A stretch of DNA of 64,000 nucleotides from Diaporthe sp. PMI_573. Its lineage: Eukaryota; Ascomycota; Sordariomycetes; Diaporthales; Diaporthaceae. The DNA is taken from assembly GCA_021399435.1 (NCBI GenBank), contig JAJTUP010000001.1, positions 124,001-188,000 of the forward strand, in the 5' to 3' direction. This document shows positions 12,259 to 23,034 of this stretch, in pieces. The notes under the pieces are model-generated. The model saw only the letters and a program-made list of their open reading frames with translations, made no database searches and was not told the origin of the DNA. Each line of letters starts with the position of its first letter. Within the stretch, counting starts at the first letter, position 1. The position numbers and the translations under genes are program-made.

Positions 12259-13082
12259 ATGAACTTCCACGGCAAAGTCGCCCTCGTTACTGGAGGCTCG
12301 AAAGGAATCGGCAGGGCCGTATCCCTTGCACTCGCCAAGGTCGGCGCATCCGTCGTAGTCAACTATAGCTCCGACGCCGGCGCTGCCGAGGAGGTGGTCA
12401 AATGCATCTCGTCGGGCCCCGGCAAAGCTGTAGCTATCAAGGCTGATGTCTCGTCCGTTGCTGGCGTGGAGGATCTGGTCAGCAAGACCGTCTCACAGTT
12501 CGGCAAGATTGACGTGCTCGTTGCCAACGCCGGAGTCCTGCCGATGAAGGATCTCAAGAGCACAACCGAGGCGGATTGGGATTCGACTTTTGCCCTGAAT
12601 GTCAAGGGCCCATACTTCCTCGCTCAGGTAAGCAAGCATTTGTATTCCAGGGACGTCGCAGCTTGGCACAACGGTAGCTTGGCTGACATATTGGCGCCAT
12701 GCAGAAAGCCGTCCCGCACATGCCAAAGGGAAGCCACATTGTCTTGACGTCCACGACACTGTGTGCGGCATCCACCGTGACACCTCCGTATCTGCTATAC
12801 AATTCTACCAAAGGAGCTATCGAGCAGATGACAAAGGTCCTGGCCAAAGACCTGGGACGGCCGGATGCAGGTGGCATTCTCGTCAACTGCGTCGCCCCGG
12901 GCCCCACCGGAACCGACTTGTTCTACAAGGGCAAAAGCGAGCAACTTGTCAACATGATCGCAAACTTCAACCCCCAGGCTCGCATTGGTACGCCCGAAGA
13001 AATAGCCGAGGCAGTGCTATTTTTGGCAGGATCCTCGTGGACGAACGGACAGATTCTGAGGGTGAACGGGGGCATGGCTTAG
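12259..13082 (+). CDS. Short-chain dehydrogenase/reductase (classical SDR)
   Basis: Two exons (12259-12627, 12705-13082) separated by a GT-AG intron give 248 aa. The NAD(P)-binding motif TGGSKGIG is at residues 11-18, NAG follows in VLVANAGVLP, and the catalytic set is Ser139, Tyr155 and Lys159 (YNSTK). The C-terminus ends RVNGGMA, typical of 3-oxoacyl-ACP-reductase-like SDRs. It is a soluble oxidoreductase acting on a carbonyl or hydroxyl group. Within the cluster it could reduce or re-oxidise the aldehyde or alcohol from the A-T-R or GMC step (inference). An in-frame upstream ATG at 12127 would add 44 residues, but it precedes the TATA box, so 12259 is preferred. Confidence 0.92.
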
Positions 13083-13652
13083 TAATTTCAGCCTCGGGGT
13101 TTGTCTCACTTTCAAGGTTCTAGTGCTACCTGCCAAGGTGCCCGGAGGAAGAAATCATACATATCCGGGTGTCCGGTGAGTCAGCTGCGGCATGCACGGA
13201 GATAGGGGGTTTATAGCTTATCCAATGTACATCATTACGGTACTTCTGTGTGTCAGCTTCATCCTACCCCCACTCACTCTCTGAGTGAGAGACGCGGCTG
13301 GTGGTCCGGTCCGCCTTGTTACTTAGATCCCGTGCATATGTCTTATCTGACCAGTGAGAGGCTCCAGCATGGCTTCGCCTCTAACTACTCGCGTCGCGAG
13401 CAGCGGTCTTTCCCAGTAGTCTGCCGTACGGCTTACTACCGAACACGTTTGTCTTAACACCGAACAAGTCAGATGGAGACCAATGCGCCCGACATCGGTA
13501 TAAGTCTTCGAAGAGATGGGGCCATCATCGTCCCATAGACGGCTTATCACAACCGACGCTGCTGAACCTAAAAAAAAGGTCGAAATTGGTGTCTTTCCTA
13601 ATCCAGAGATCTCATTCGATTTCCATGTTTGATTGCTGCCGACATTCCAGCC
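13083..13652. other. Intergenic region between SDR and MFS genes
   Basis: This tandem-oriented spacer contains the SDR 3' end and the MFS promoter. I see no further gene. Confidence 0.45.
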
Positions 13653-15411
13653 ATGTCTCGACTATCGTGGCCAAGAGATAGAGACCTTGCTCAAGATGAA
13701 GAGCTGCATCTGTGGTCGTCTTCGACTCTTGACCTAACCATTACGGATCCTTCACGTTCTTCAAATCAATATCAATACCAAAGTTCAGAAAGCTTGGAAG
13801 CGATCACCAATGAGCAAGAAGAACGCATTTCACACACCGCAATTCCACCAGGACCTTCACCACCATGGATGCCCGAGCATCCACCCAGCACCCTACCAGG
13901 CCCTGAGCGTGTGTCTGCCAACTCGTCCGTGCTAGCCATGCCGAATGAAAGAACCCAATCCAATCCTACCAGAGAAAAGCACCGGGAAGCCCCATTGCTT
14001 GGCGATACCAACCCCCCGATCCATCCCAATCCCAATCCCAGCGAGCCACCAGATGGCGGACTAGAGGCATGGATCATCGTGGCCGGCAGCTGGTGCTGTC
14101 TTTTCGTGTCCTTCGGGTGGATCACTTGCATTGGCGATTTCCAGTCATACTACTCACGACAGCTCCTCTCGTCCTACTCCCCCAGCACCATCGCCTGGAT
14201 CCCTTCCGTCGAGACATGTCTGCTCTTCCTGGGAGCTCCGGTCTTCGGCAAGATCTTTGACAGCTATGGTCCGCGACCGCTGCTTCTTTTGGGGACATTC
14301 TTTCACATCCTTGGGCTGGTCTTGCTGAGCTTCTGCCGCGAGTATTACCAAGTGTTTCTCGCGCAGGCTGTCTTCAGCGCCGTTGGGGCCAGTGCCATAT
14401 TTTGGGCTAGCAACAATGCCGTGGGGACGTGGTTTCGAAGGAGGAGAGCCTTTGCCATGGGCATTGTGAGTTCTGGAAGCTCGGTCGGGGGTGTGGTAGG
14501 CACGTAAGTTGCCCTCGTGCTTGTGATATTGTCCTTGGTCTATGCTCCTGACTGACTTACAATGGACAGTGCTTCAATACCCACTCTGCTGGATAGAATC
14601 GGGTTCGCTGAGACCATACGGTCCACAGCATTCCTCTACCTCGCTCTGCTGGCTTTCGCTCTCGTCACGGTAAAGTCGAGACTCGTGCATAAGCCCAAGC
14701 CCTTCAGATTCTTGGACGTTGTCGCTCCTTTGAAGAATGGCTACTTGATCAAACTTTCTCTCGCCGCCTTCTTCTTCTTTCTCGGCGTATTCCTCCCATA
14801 CAACTTCCTCGTCGAAGAGGGGATCGACGCCGGCATGAGCGAATCTCAAGCAACCAATCTCCTCGTGGTTCTAAGTGCGACAAGGTGAGTATCAATGAGA
14901 TACGACTCTGCGCCATTTTCCTCTCGGTTATCAGCTACTAACATCAGCCAGTATCATCGGCCGCATCGTCCCTGCCTGGGCCGGCGACCGTCTCGGCCGA
15001 TTCAACGTGACCATCTTCTTCACGCTCCTGTCTGCGCTCTTCACACTCGTCCTCTGGATACCAGCCCCGGAGAACAACAGCGGGGCGCGGATGGCCTACG
15101 CGGCTCTCTATGGAATCACCTCAGGCGTCTTCGTGTCCTTGATGCCGACACTGGTGGTCGAAGTATGCCCGGACATGCGCCAGGTCGGGGTCTTCTCGGG
15201 CGCCACGTACCTTGCCGCGTCACCGGCGATCCTGATTGCACAACCTATTGGGGGTGCACTTGTGCGTGGTGACGACGGGGTAGGAATTGTGGAGATGTAT
15301 GTTGGTATGAAAGTGTTTGCGGGTCTGATGATGGGGATAGGCGGGCTATTGTTTGTTGTAGCCAGGGCGGCGCACATGAAGCAGAGAAACATGACAGGAC
15401 TGAAGGCGTGA
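13653..15411 (+). CDS. MFS transporter, monocarboxylate-permease (MCT) type
   Basis: Three exons (13653-14503, 14570-14884, 14952-15411) give 541 aa. A hydrophilic, Pro/Ser-rich N-terminal tail of about 130 residues leads into DGGLEAWIIVAGSWCCLF, the hallmark start of fungal MCT-like permeases. FDSYGPRPLLLLGTF and WFRRRRAFAMG are in the expected loops, and about 12 hydrophobic segments follow in two halves. It is a plasma-membrane or vacuolar carrier, probably for an organic acid or a related small molecule. Its place between the SDR and the second P450 suggests export of the cluster product or an intermediate. Both introns are GT-AG and split codons (T and S) that fit the family. The start at 13653 is the first ATG in frame. 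Confidence 0.9.
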
Positions 15412-16451
15412 TTGTGTACGGACTAGCGGGAATGTTTTAGAAATATATCGTCCGCAATCATCATGTTTCAGATTGTTGACTACGTTAATGCTCCTACATG
15501 GTAGCATTGCTGATCTATCATCGGAGCAGGTATCTGTATTTCCCGCACCAAGCTTTTCATCTCAGCCAGTATTTGCAGACCACTGTTGAAGCAAAGTGAA
15601 TTTCAGCTTGCGAGACGCAACATCCCCTTCCGTCGCCCACTCTCGATTACCAGGCAAAGGATACGCGCAGGAGGCTGAACCAAGGCTTTAAATCTTTTGG
15701 GCTCACTTCTGCCGGAGCGGAAACTTTCACAGTGAGGGACAATCGAAGGCTGCGAATCGTCAGTGACCTTGGTCTGTTGGTCATGGCCTGTTGGTATCAT
15801 GGATTGGGAAACGATAGGAATGCGAAAATCTCAAACCTGCATTGATCAGCATGTAACCAACCAACGTGCAGGTAATTTAGTCCTGTTGCAAGACCTCTCA
15901 TGTGGGTTGGTTGTGCCAAGAGACTCCGGAAAGCCATCCAACCGGCCAGTCAGTCTGCCAGGCCTTTCCATACTGTGACAACAGGATAGGCCCCACTGAT
16001 ATTCTCGTTGTTGATCAAATTCAAGTGCGGGTCTTTATGTTGGTTCTTCCCCGGTCTCTCGACTAGGCAGGTCACACTCCGCAGTCATGTCTGCCTGTGT
16101 ACTACAGTACCTGTTGGTACCGGGTTTAATTCATTTGACCACTAATGGTTCCCCATTTCAACCCCACTCAGCGGCCCCGTGGCAAGCTCCACCCGGTTTT
16201 GGCTCACTTAGGTTGCCCTGCTCAGATTTGACCACTTGTCAGGACATTTTGAACTGTCGCAGTGAGGCACAGCTGGCAATGTGACGGACATCGACCGATC
16301 ACGCACTCCTAGAAAGGGGGGGGGGGCTAGAACTAGCTTTTATTGAACCGAAAGTATTGTGCCTGTGCCTGCTTGCCATGTCCAACTTATGATCAATCTG
16401 CCTCGTCTCTTCACAACACAAAGGCGATCCTCAACTTGAATATCGGCTACC
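15412..16451. other. Intergenic region between MFS and P450 2
   Basis: About 1 kb without a supported gene. An 11-base G run sits near 16316, shortly before the P450 2 start. Confidence 0.45.
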
Positions 16452-18123
16452 ATGGCCATCCAGATACGGGAAGACCACGGCAATCCAACGTTGAAAGCAG
16501 TGTTGGCTCTGGTGGTAGCCGTTCTCACAGTATGTGGTATTAATGGCATCACAATCATCACTTCAAGACAATATAAGACAAGTGTTGACAATTAGGTGCA
16601 GTACTCCGTGTACCGAGTTATTTACAATGTCTATTTCCACCCCCTCGCCAATATACCGGGACCGCGAACGTGGTCAATTTCGCGCTTGCATTTCGTGTGG
16701 GCTCTCTTAAAAGGAACGATTGTGCATGACTTCGAAAGGCTCCACGACATCTACGGCCCCGTACTACGAATAGCACCGAACGAGGTCACATTCGCGGATG
16801 AGGCAGCTTGGACAGACATATTCCGGACTCGAATGGACAGTGAGCAGTTTCTAAAAGATCCGCTTTGGTGGAGTCGACAACCCGGTCAGCCCAACTCCCT
16901 GCTTAGCGCCATAGATCTGGAAGAACACGCCAACATGCGCAAGCTCCTCACCCCAGCTTTTACGACTCGTGCCTTGAGGTCCCAAGAACCGATCATTCAA
17001 CAATACGTCAATCTTCTTGTCGAAAGACTGCAAGAGCTCGTCACTGCTGCGGAAGACAACGGTCAGGAAGCTGCTGAAGTCGACATGACACTATGGTTTC
17101 ACTTCACGACGTTTGATGTGTTTGGGGACTTGGGCTTTGGCGAGTCTTTTGACTGCCTCCAGAGTTCCAAATATCATCCTTGGATCGCTTTATTGTTCAA
17201 TAGTGTCAAGGCAGCGTCCTTTGTCGCTGCAGTACGATATTACCCGATGTTGCAGTCTCTTCTATTCAAGTGCATTCCGAAGTCACTGAAGAAGATGCAG
17301 ATGAGGCATTATCATCAAATTGTGGAAAAGGTAGACCGCCGTCTCAACTGGGAGCTCGAACGGCCTGACATTATGTCTCATGTCATAGAGGAGAGAAAGG
17401 GTACTACTGGACTACCGATTGGCGTGATTTATTCAAATTTCATGTTCTTGACAACGGCTGGAAGTGAGACAACAGCAACTGTTTTGAGCGGAGCCATGAA
17501 TTATTTGGCGAACAACCCAGAAAAGCTGGAAGCCCTGGCGACTGAAGTGAGGCAAAGGTTTAATACCGAGGAAGAACTATCCCTTGACAATTTACGACAC
17601 CTACCATATCTCAACGCTGTCATCAATGAAGCCATGAGACTGTGCCCACCGGTTCCCTGGGTGCTTCCAAGACGAGTCCCGGCGTCTGGTGGTGAAGTGG
17701 CAGGGGTATGGCTACCAGGCGGCGTAAGTACATAACCTCTCAGCTCACGCTCTATGCAAGCCCGGCTAATTCCATGGACAGACCCCTGTCTCCATTCAAG
17801 CATACACGATGAACCGTCGTCCATCTTATTTCCACCTGCCGGCTTCATTCCTGCCCGAACGGTGGCTCCCGGAGGCGACGACCAACTCAAAGTCTGAGTT
17901 TTTCAGAGATCATCGAGACGCGGTGCAGCCATTTAGCACCGGGCCAAGGAATTGTTTGGGGCAGCATCTGGCTTGGGCAGAAATGCGACTCATTTTGGCG
18001 AAGTTGGTCTGGAACTTTGAATTCGCAGCAGTGCCGGATCGGATGGTGAGATGGGAGGACTTAAGGACCTTTTTGCTTGTTGAAAAGAAGCCGCTTTTTG
18101 CCAGAGTGTCTCGCAGATGTTAG
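16452..18123 (+). CDS. Cytochrome P450 monooxygenase (cluster P450 2)
   Basis: Three exons (16452-16529, 16596-17723, 17782-18123) give 515 aa. Exon 1 encodes most of the membrane anchor; the GTATGT...TTAG intron joins it to VQYSVYRVIYNVYFHPL and then IPGPRTW. The I-helix has TTAGSETTA, the K-helix NEAMRLCPP, and the haem loop FSTGPRNCLGQ with the ligand at Cys460. The form LYFHPLxxIPGP with AGSETTA and PRNCLG is that of the isotrichodermin-hydroxylase-like fungal P450s, common tailoring enzymes in polyketide and terpene clusters. Likely ER-bound. It is the last obvious biosynthetic gene of the left cluster and lies next to the transporter in the same orientation. Confidence 0.92.
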
Positions 18124-19199
18124 GCCTGCAAGGATGCATACAAATCTTACTAGTTTCTAGGATCAGATTCCGTACCACCATGGTCTCGGTCGTGCGGAAA
18201 TCCAGGGTTCAGTGGCGACTATCTGACTTTGAAAAATCCCTCCTTCGGTCACTGACCCTCCTGTTCGCCCAAGTTTACAGATATGTCTTGCGTACTGAGG
18301 CTTGGTGGTCACTACGCGGGCTTCGAGGCGGTCTTGCGCCTGTCCCGCCAGCGTGCCCCGTAGAAGAGATAAAGAGTTGTACATCTTCGGACTGCAAGTC
18401 AAAAGACCATTGAAAGTGGTCAATATGAGTAAGACAGACTGCTAGCATCTTGAATTTGCTGGTTCCTGCAAGGCCGCGGCATGAGTGCAACTGTGCAAGG
18501 ATCGTGAGTGGCACAACACTTGAGCCTACCAAATCTCGCCCTGATCTACCGAAAATCAGATGTTGGCTCCAGTAATCTCCAGAGGTTGCTCATGCCCGAC
18601 TTCCGGTGCAGTGGCGTTGTCTGCAAACGTTGTGGAAAGACTACAGCCGAGGATCTCGCATTCTCTTCACGATGTGGAGCTTGGCACCTTGGCACCCTTT
18701 TCACCTCCACAGTCAATGACACTCTTGACCTTGCAACCAACATTTTCGGTTAACGGGAGAGCAGAATATAGAAACAATCCAGGACCCAGTGCGACCGGGG
18801 CATTGCAGTTGGCTCCAAATCTGGCTATTTATTCACGAGAATCAATGCGAGGTTGGCTGGACAGGTGCATTTTACACTGGGTCCTACTACCAACTTGCAT
18901 CGCAAGGTCGCATCGGCATCCACTGCAGCTTGCGCTAATTAGCGCCGACAATTCGAATTGCTACGTTCCCGGGCTTTTCAATGTCAGGCAGTGATGACAC
19001 AGTGGGGTGGGAAAATGCCTCTGAGAATCTGCAGAAATCATGTAATGGAAGATGTCCCAGCCCTGTGGTCTTCCCTTTCCATTTTGCCCACAAACTTCGT
19101 ACGAATTGATTGCATCGGGGCATAACTATTTGTCTTTTTTTGAAGCCTCAACAGCGCTAAAATCCGACTTCAGATTTTATCACACTACTGTACAGTACT
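18124..19199. other. Intergenic region
   Basis: About 1.1 kb with no supported gene. Short frames around 18508-18994 have no recognisable domain. Confidence 0.45.
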
Positions 19200-20834
19200 A
19201 TGACTTCGCAGTTCTCTCAAGGAAGTGTGCCTCCCCCTGAAGGAGTCGTTCCAAACTTCCAGGACCCTTCGGATCAACTGGGTGCCAATATTGCGGTCCA
19301 TTCAGTATTCCTGTTTATCAGTACGTTGGCAGTCATTATGCGGTTCTACACCCGTACAGTAATCAACCAATGTGGACTGGGCATTGACGACTGTCTGTTG
19401 CTACCGATTTCGATTTGAAGGTCTATACTCTCCAAAAGATATGCTGACAATTCGCAACAGACCTCGCGGGATTCTCTTATGTGAGCACAGTGAGATCCTC
19501 GAGCTGCTTCGTGATCGTGGCTGACATTCGATGAAGCTTGCTAATGTTGCGTGGACTGGATTCATGCTTGAAGGTACGTAGAATGAACTCTGGTCTCATG
19601 TCGAAACCTGTTCTCTCCTAACAAAACAACCGACAGCTCTCAATTGGGGAGTCGGTCGTCACATGTGGGATGAACCTGTCACCTGGCTTATCTCGGCTTT
19701 GAAGGTTAGTGCTTTATTTCACGTCGAATTTGAAGTTACTGAGGCCTTGCTCATGGAATGTGGCCCAGTATCAAACCTTCGCCTCGTACATTTACATCAC
19801 AACCGCCACTACTATCAAACTAAGCTTTTTATTCTTATACCGTCGCTTGTTTGTCAACGCTATGAGAACGAAGGCGAAATGGTTCATCGATGTTGGAATT
19901 GTTGTCTGTTTGTTTTTCAATCTAGGGGTGCTTTTCGGGGTTATTTTCCTCTGCATACCAGTTGAGAAGGGTTGGGACAATTCTCTCCCGGGTCGATGCT
20001 CCAACCCGAAAATACTCTCCTATTTGACTGGCGTTTGGAACATTATTGCGGATTTCTACGTCCTCATGATTCCCATTCCATTGATCCGGAAATTGAACAT
20101 GGACAAAGATCAGAAGAGAAGGCTTACAGCTGTCTTCGGCATTGGAATATTGTACGTATTATTACGTATGCAACAATACTACCGCGGATGGCACATACTC
20201 ACACCTTCATGATATAGCGTATGCATTGCGAGTATTGTACGACTGGGAATGACAACAGTCCTTCAAAGCAGCCAAGACGTCACCTACAATGTATCCCGAG
20301 TTGGTTTATGGGCGTACGTATATCGGCTGTGCTCTTGTGTTTCAATAACGCTGACATTGACAATACAGAACAATTGAAGTCAATGTGGGGTTGACCTGCT
20401 GCTGTTTGATTCTGCTTCCCGCTTTCCTGAGGCATCATTTTCCCGATTCCACAAAGTCTTACTTTTTCTCCCTGGTGTCAACCGCTTGCAGCAAACTCAA
20501 GGGCCTTAAAGCCCCCAGACACGGCTCGGGATGGAAGGTTTACGGCACCTATGATATTGACTCCTTGAACCAAGGATCTTGCCCAGACCTTCCGCGTCCG
20601 ACCTACTCAGCAAAGCGTACAATAGAGAAGACGAACATGTTCACTGCGGAACTATTACACTCACCTCGAAGTTCAACAAATAATACCGACACTGGTGAGG
20701 GCATGCAAGAAAGCAATTCGTCCTTGGCTTTGCGTCAAAATGGCACGAATCAGTTCGCCACGGATTCAGTTTACCAACCGTGCCCGATATACATGGCCTC
20801 CTCTCTTCCGTACACTCACCCACAATACAATTGA
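19200..20834 (+). CDS. Rhodopsin-like fungal integral membrane protein (N-terminal exon structure uncertain)
   Basis: Firm exons are 19637-19704, 19769-20151, 20218-20313 and 20369-20834; the first exon opens at 19200. Together they encode a seven-helix fungal membrane family: an N-terminal helix with MRFYTRTVINQCGLGIDD, then NWGVGRHMWDEP, YRRLFVNAM, a Trp/Cys loop, LIRKLNMDKDQKRRL and GIFVCIASIVRLGM. A Ser/Thr-rich cytoplasmic tail of about 140 residues closes the protein. The role of the family is unknown; it resembles PTH11-like receptors in shape. The join between 19385 and 19637 is unresolved: the first exon meets TGA at 19416-19418, and removing it needs an unusual donor inside GACTGTCTG. 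Either a weak intron or a disabling mutation is possible. Confidence 0.7.
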
Positions 20835-21618
20835 AGAACAAATTTAGATTGTTGGAGCGGCCGAGTTGACCTAGTCGGGCATTGTGGCTTCATGATCTTT
20901 GCCAATGTTATATCTTGCTACTCCGGCCAGGAGGACTCGTGCACGCGGGTAATTTGAACTGGCAATCAATCGAAAGCAGTTTTTGCAAACACCATTAAAG
21001 CTATCCTCCCATTTCTGTGCGCGCGTTTGGGGAAGAATAGAGAGAATGAGGCCCTTACAAATTCAACTCTTCGCCAGCAATGAGGAATTGCGTCAGGTAC
21101 TGCTGAAATAATGTCCAATGGCGCCAGGACGGATTGGTACGGGGAGCGGTGGATTTTCTCCCCTGCAGTGCTTGCGCACGCAGGCCTTGTCAACCCAGGT
21201 GCAGGACACTAACGCCTGCGTGCGCAGTCGGGCGAGTTGTCATTTTTGTTGGTTTGCTCGGATCGCTGCCCGCGGGAGACGTCTTTCAGTGAAAGGAACT
21301 TGAAGAGTTCCGAAGATCGTCATTCAAATGCTTCTTTGCAATCCAGTCTGACCCAAAAAGTACACATCTACGAAGATACAGTCTACTTAAGCCGTTAAAG
21401 GCATGCACAGGTAGGCTGACCGGTAAGTCATATGCACCTGGTTTGGATATTACATCAAGGGGAATTTCATTGCCGAAGTCGCTTCGCTATAGTAACTAAT
21501 TCCAATCTACCTAGATTCTGCTTGGCTTCAAATCCCGACAGTCATCGAGACTCGTCAACTCATCAGCTCTGTCCTGATTTAACTGACGTACCGACGAACC
21601 CTTCACCCAAGGCCAAAT
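20835..21618. other. Convergent intergenic region
   Basis: It lies between the 3' ends of the rhodopsin-like gene and the cyclotransferase-like gene. No gene is seen. A strong inverted repeat inside it is listed separately. Confidence 0.5.
21173..21226. repeat. Inverted repeat (13-bp perfect arms)
   Basis: TGCGCACGCAGGC at 21173-21185 is the exact reverse complement of GCCTGCGTGCGCA at 21214-21226, with a 28-bp loop. It lies between converging genes and could form a hairpin in either transcript. Confidence 0.6.
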
Positions 21619-23034
21619 TTATCTGCCCATCAGTTCCAGCTTTTCTTCGTCCTTGATAGCATCTAGACTCCTCAACATCCTCCTTGAGCCGCGACGCCTA
21701 CGCTTCTCATCCTCGTCCTCGGTCCTCTCTCCATCTCCAAACAGCGGCTGGAAGACCCTATCATACCCCAGCCAGACGACATGGAACAAAGTCTCCATGA
21801 ACAAGCTCAGCCACAGTGGGACCTTGCCTCTGTCATCAGCCAGCCATTTGCTCAGCCCAAGGAATAGTCCCATGATAGGCAAGGCCAGAACGAGGAAGAG
21901 ATACTGCCCTATCGTCTGCCGCCTCGACGTGATAGTGTACGGCTGCAGCTTCGCCAGCCACTCCTGGTACTCGTCGGGCAGCCCGTGCTCGGCCGCCCCG
22001 TCCGTGATAAGCTTCAGGTACCTTGCTGAAGGCTGCGCGTATTCCGGATCGGGCCGGATGGGCCGGAGCAGCATGTCCTGCCACCAATCCTTAAGCCTGT
22101 CCAGCGGGCTCTTGTCTTCTCCATCTCCATCATCATCGTCATCTCCATCTCTGGTTCTCCTCGCACCCTTCTTGTCCTCGTCGCCGTCGTCGCCGTCGTC
22201 GCCGTCACCATCGCCCGGCTTTTTCGGCACCCGCGGAGCGAAGAGCGTGTGCGCGAAGAAAGGTTTCGGAAGCTCCGGGATGGGCGGATCCTCCGGGATT
22301 CCGACCTTGTTCGGTATGGCGATGCACGGCACCAAGATATCCTGGTATGAAGTGCCGCCGCCTTCGGTCTTGATTATGGTCGCGTAGTCTTCTGGCGTGA
22401 CCTCGTAGACCACTCCGATAAGCCCCTTGTCCCATTCCGGATCGCCATATGCATTTTCCCTGAAATCCCGACGCAATCCGATACGGTGCGGAGTCGAGAT
22501 CTCGTCACTATGGGAAACCGACTCCGCCTCTTCGGACTTTGGGGGGAACGTGAACGGGGGCGGACGGGGGAGGTCAGGCACCTTCCCTGGTGGGTCCGGG
22601 ATCGGCGGGTGCTTCGGCACCTTTCGAATGGCCGTATTTGCGAAGCATGGCTCCTTGTAAGGGATGCCAGGAAGGTCAAACGTCAGTCGCAGGGTCGGGG
22701 CGGAGACGTTGACGGCGGAGACAGGCCGGATGCCGCGCTGGCCGAGGAAGGTCTGGGCGCAGAGATTCGACCCGTATGCGAGGTAGAGGACTGTTGGCAC
22801 GGAGGCGGTATGGTCGTAGAGGTAGTCGTTTGCGGATGGCGATGATGATGGGATGTGGTCGGCGAGAGGCCCCTTGGGTGTCGCCCGCTGGAGCCGATCT
22901 GGGGACGTCCGGGGAATGCTCGAGATGGGTGGATAGTCCGGGGTCGGGACCTTAGACTTAAAATCGAGGTCCCAGATACGGTCGAGCGTTGCCTTGACGC
23001 AACTACTCTTGGGTGTTGATGAGTTCTGATCCAT
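21619..23034 (-). CDS. Gamma-glutamylcyclotransferase-like protein with C-terminal membrane segment
   Basis: One intronless frame of 471 aa. Near residue 88 it has YLAYGSNL, the YGSN substrate-cradle motif of the gamma-glutamylcyclotransferase (GGCT/AIG2-like) fold, followed by LTFDLPGIPYKEPCFAN and later GVVYEVTPEDYATIIKTEGG. The GliK protein of gliotoxin clusters belongs to the same superfamily, but this longer, broadly conserved form is not shown to be a pathway enzyme. Two Pro-rich insertions and an acidic Asp/Gly loop (about residues 285-325) interrupt the fold. A hydrophobic stretch (about 395-415) suggests anchoring, and the tail is strongly basic. The predicted activity on gamma-glutamyl peptides is family knowledge only. 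ATG at 23034 is the first Met. Confidence 0.8.
   Translation of the reverse strand: MDQNSSTPKSSCVKATLDRIWDLDFKSKVPTPDYPPISSIPRTSPDRLQRATPKGPLADHIPSSSPSANDYLYDHTASVPTVLYLAYGSNLCAQTFLGQRGIRPVSAVNVSAPTLRLTFDLPGIPYKEPCFANTAIRKVPKHPPIPDPPGKVPDLPRPPPFTFPPKSEEAESVSHSDEISTPHRIGLRRDFRENAYGDPEWDKGLIGVVYEVTPEDYATIIKTEGGGTSYQDILVPCIAIPNKVGIPEDPPIPELPKPFFAHTLFAPRVPKKPGDGDGDDGDDGDEDKKGARRTRDGDDDDDGDGEDKSPLDRLKDWWQDMLLRPIRPDPEYAQPSARYLKLITDGAAEHGLPDEYQEWLAKLQPYTITSRRQTIGQYLFLVLALPIMGLFLGLSKWLADDRGKVPLWLSLFMETLFHVVWLGYDRVFQPLFGDGERTEDEDEKRRRRGSRRMLRSLDAIKDEEKLELMGR

Noticed and set aside
18508..18994. Cys-containing frame (CSGVVCKRCGK) considered as a zinc-cluster regulator for the left cluster
   Set aside because: Spacing does not match the Zn2Cys6 pattern and no regulator middle domain follows.
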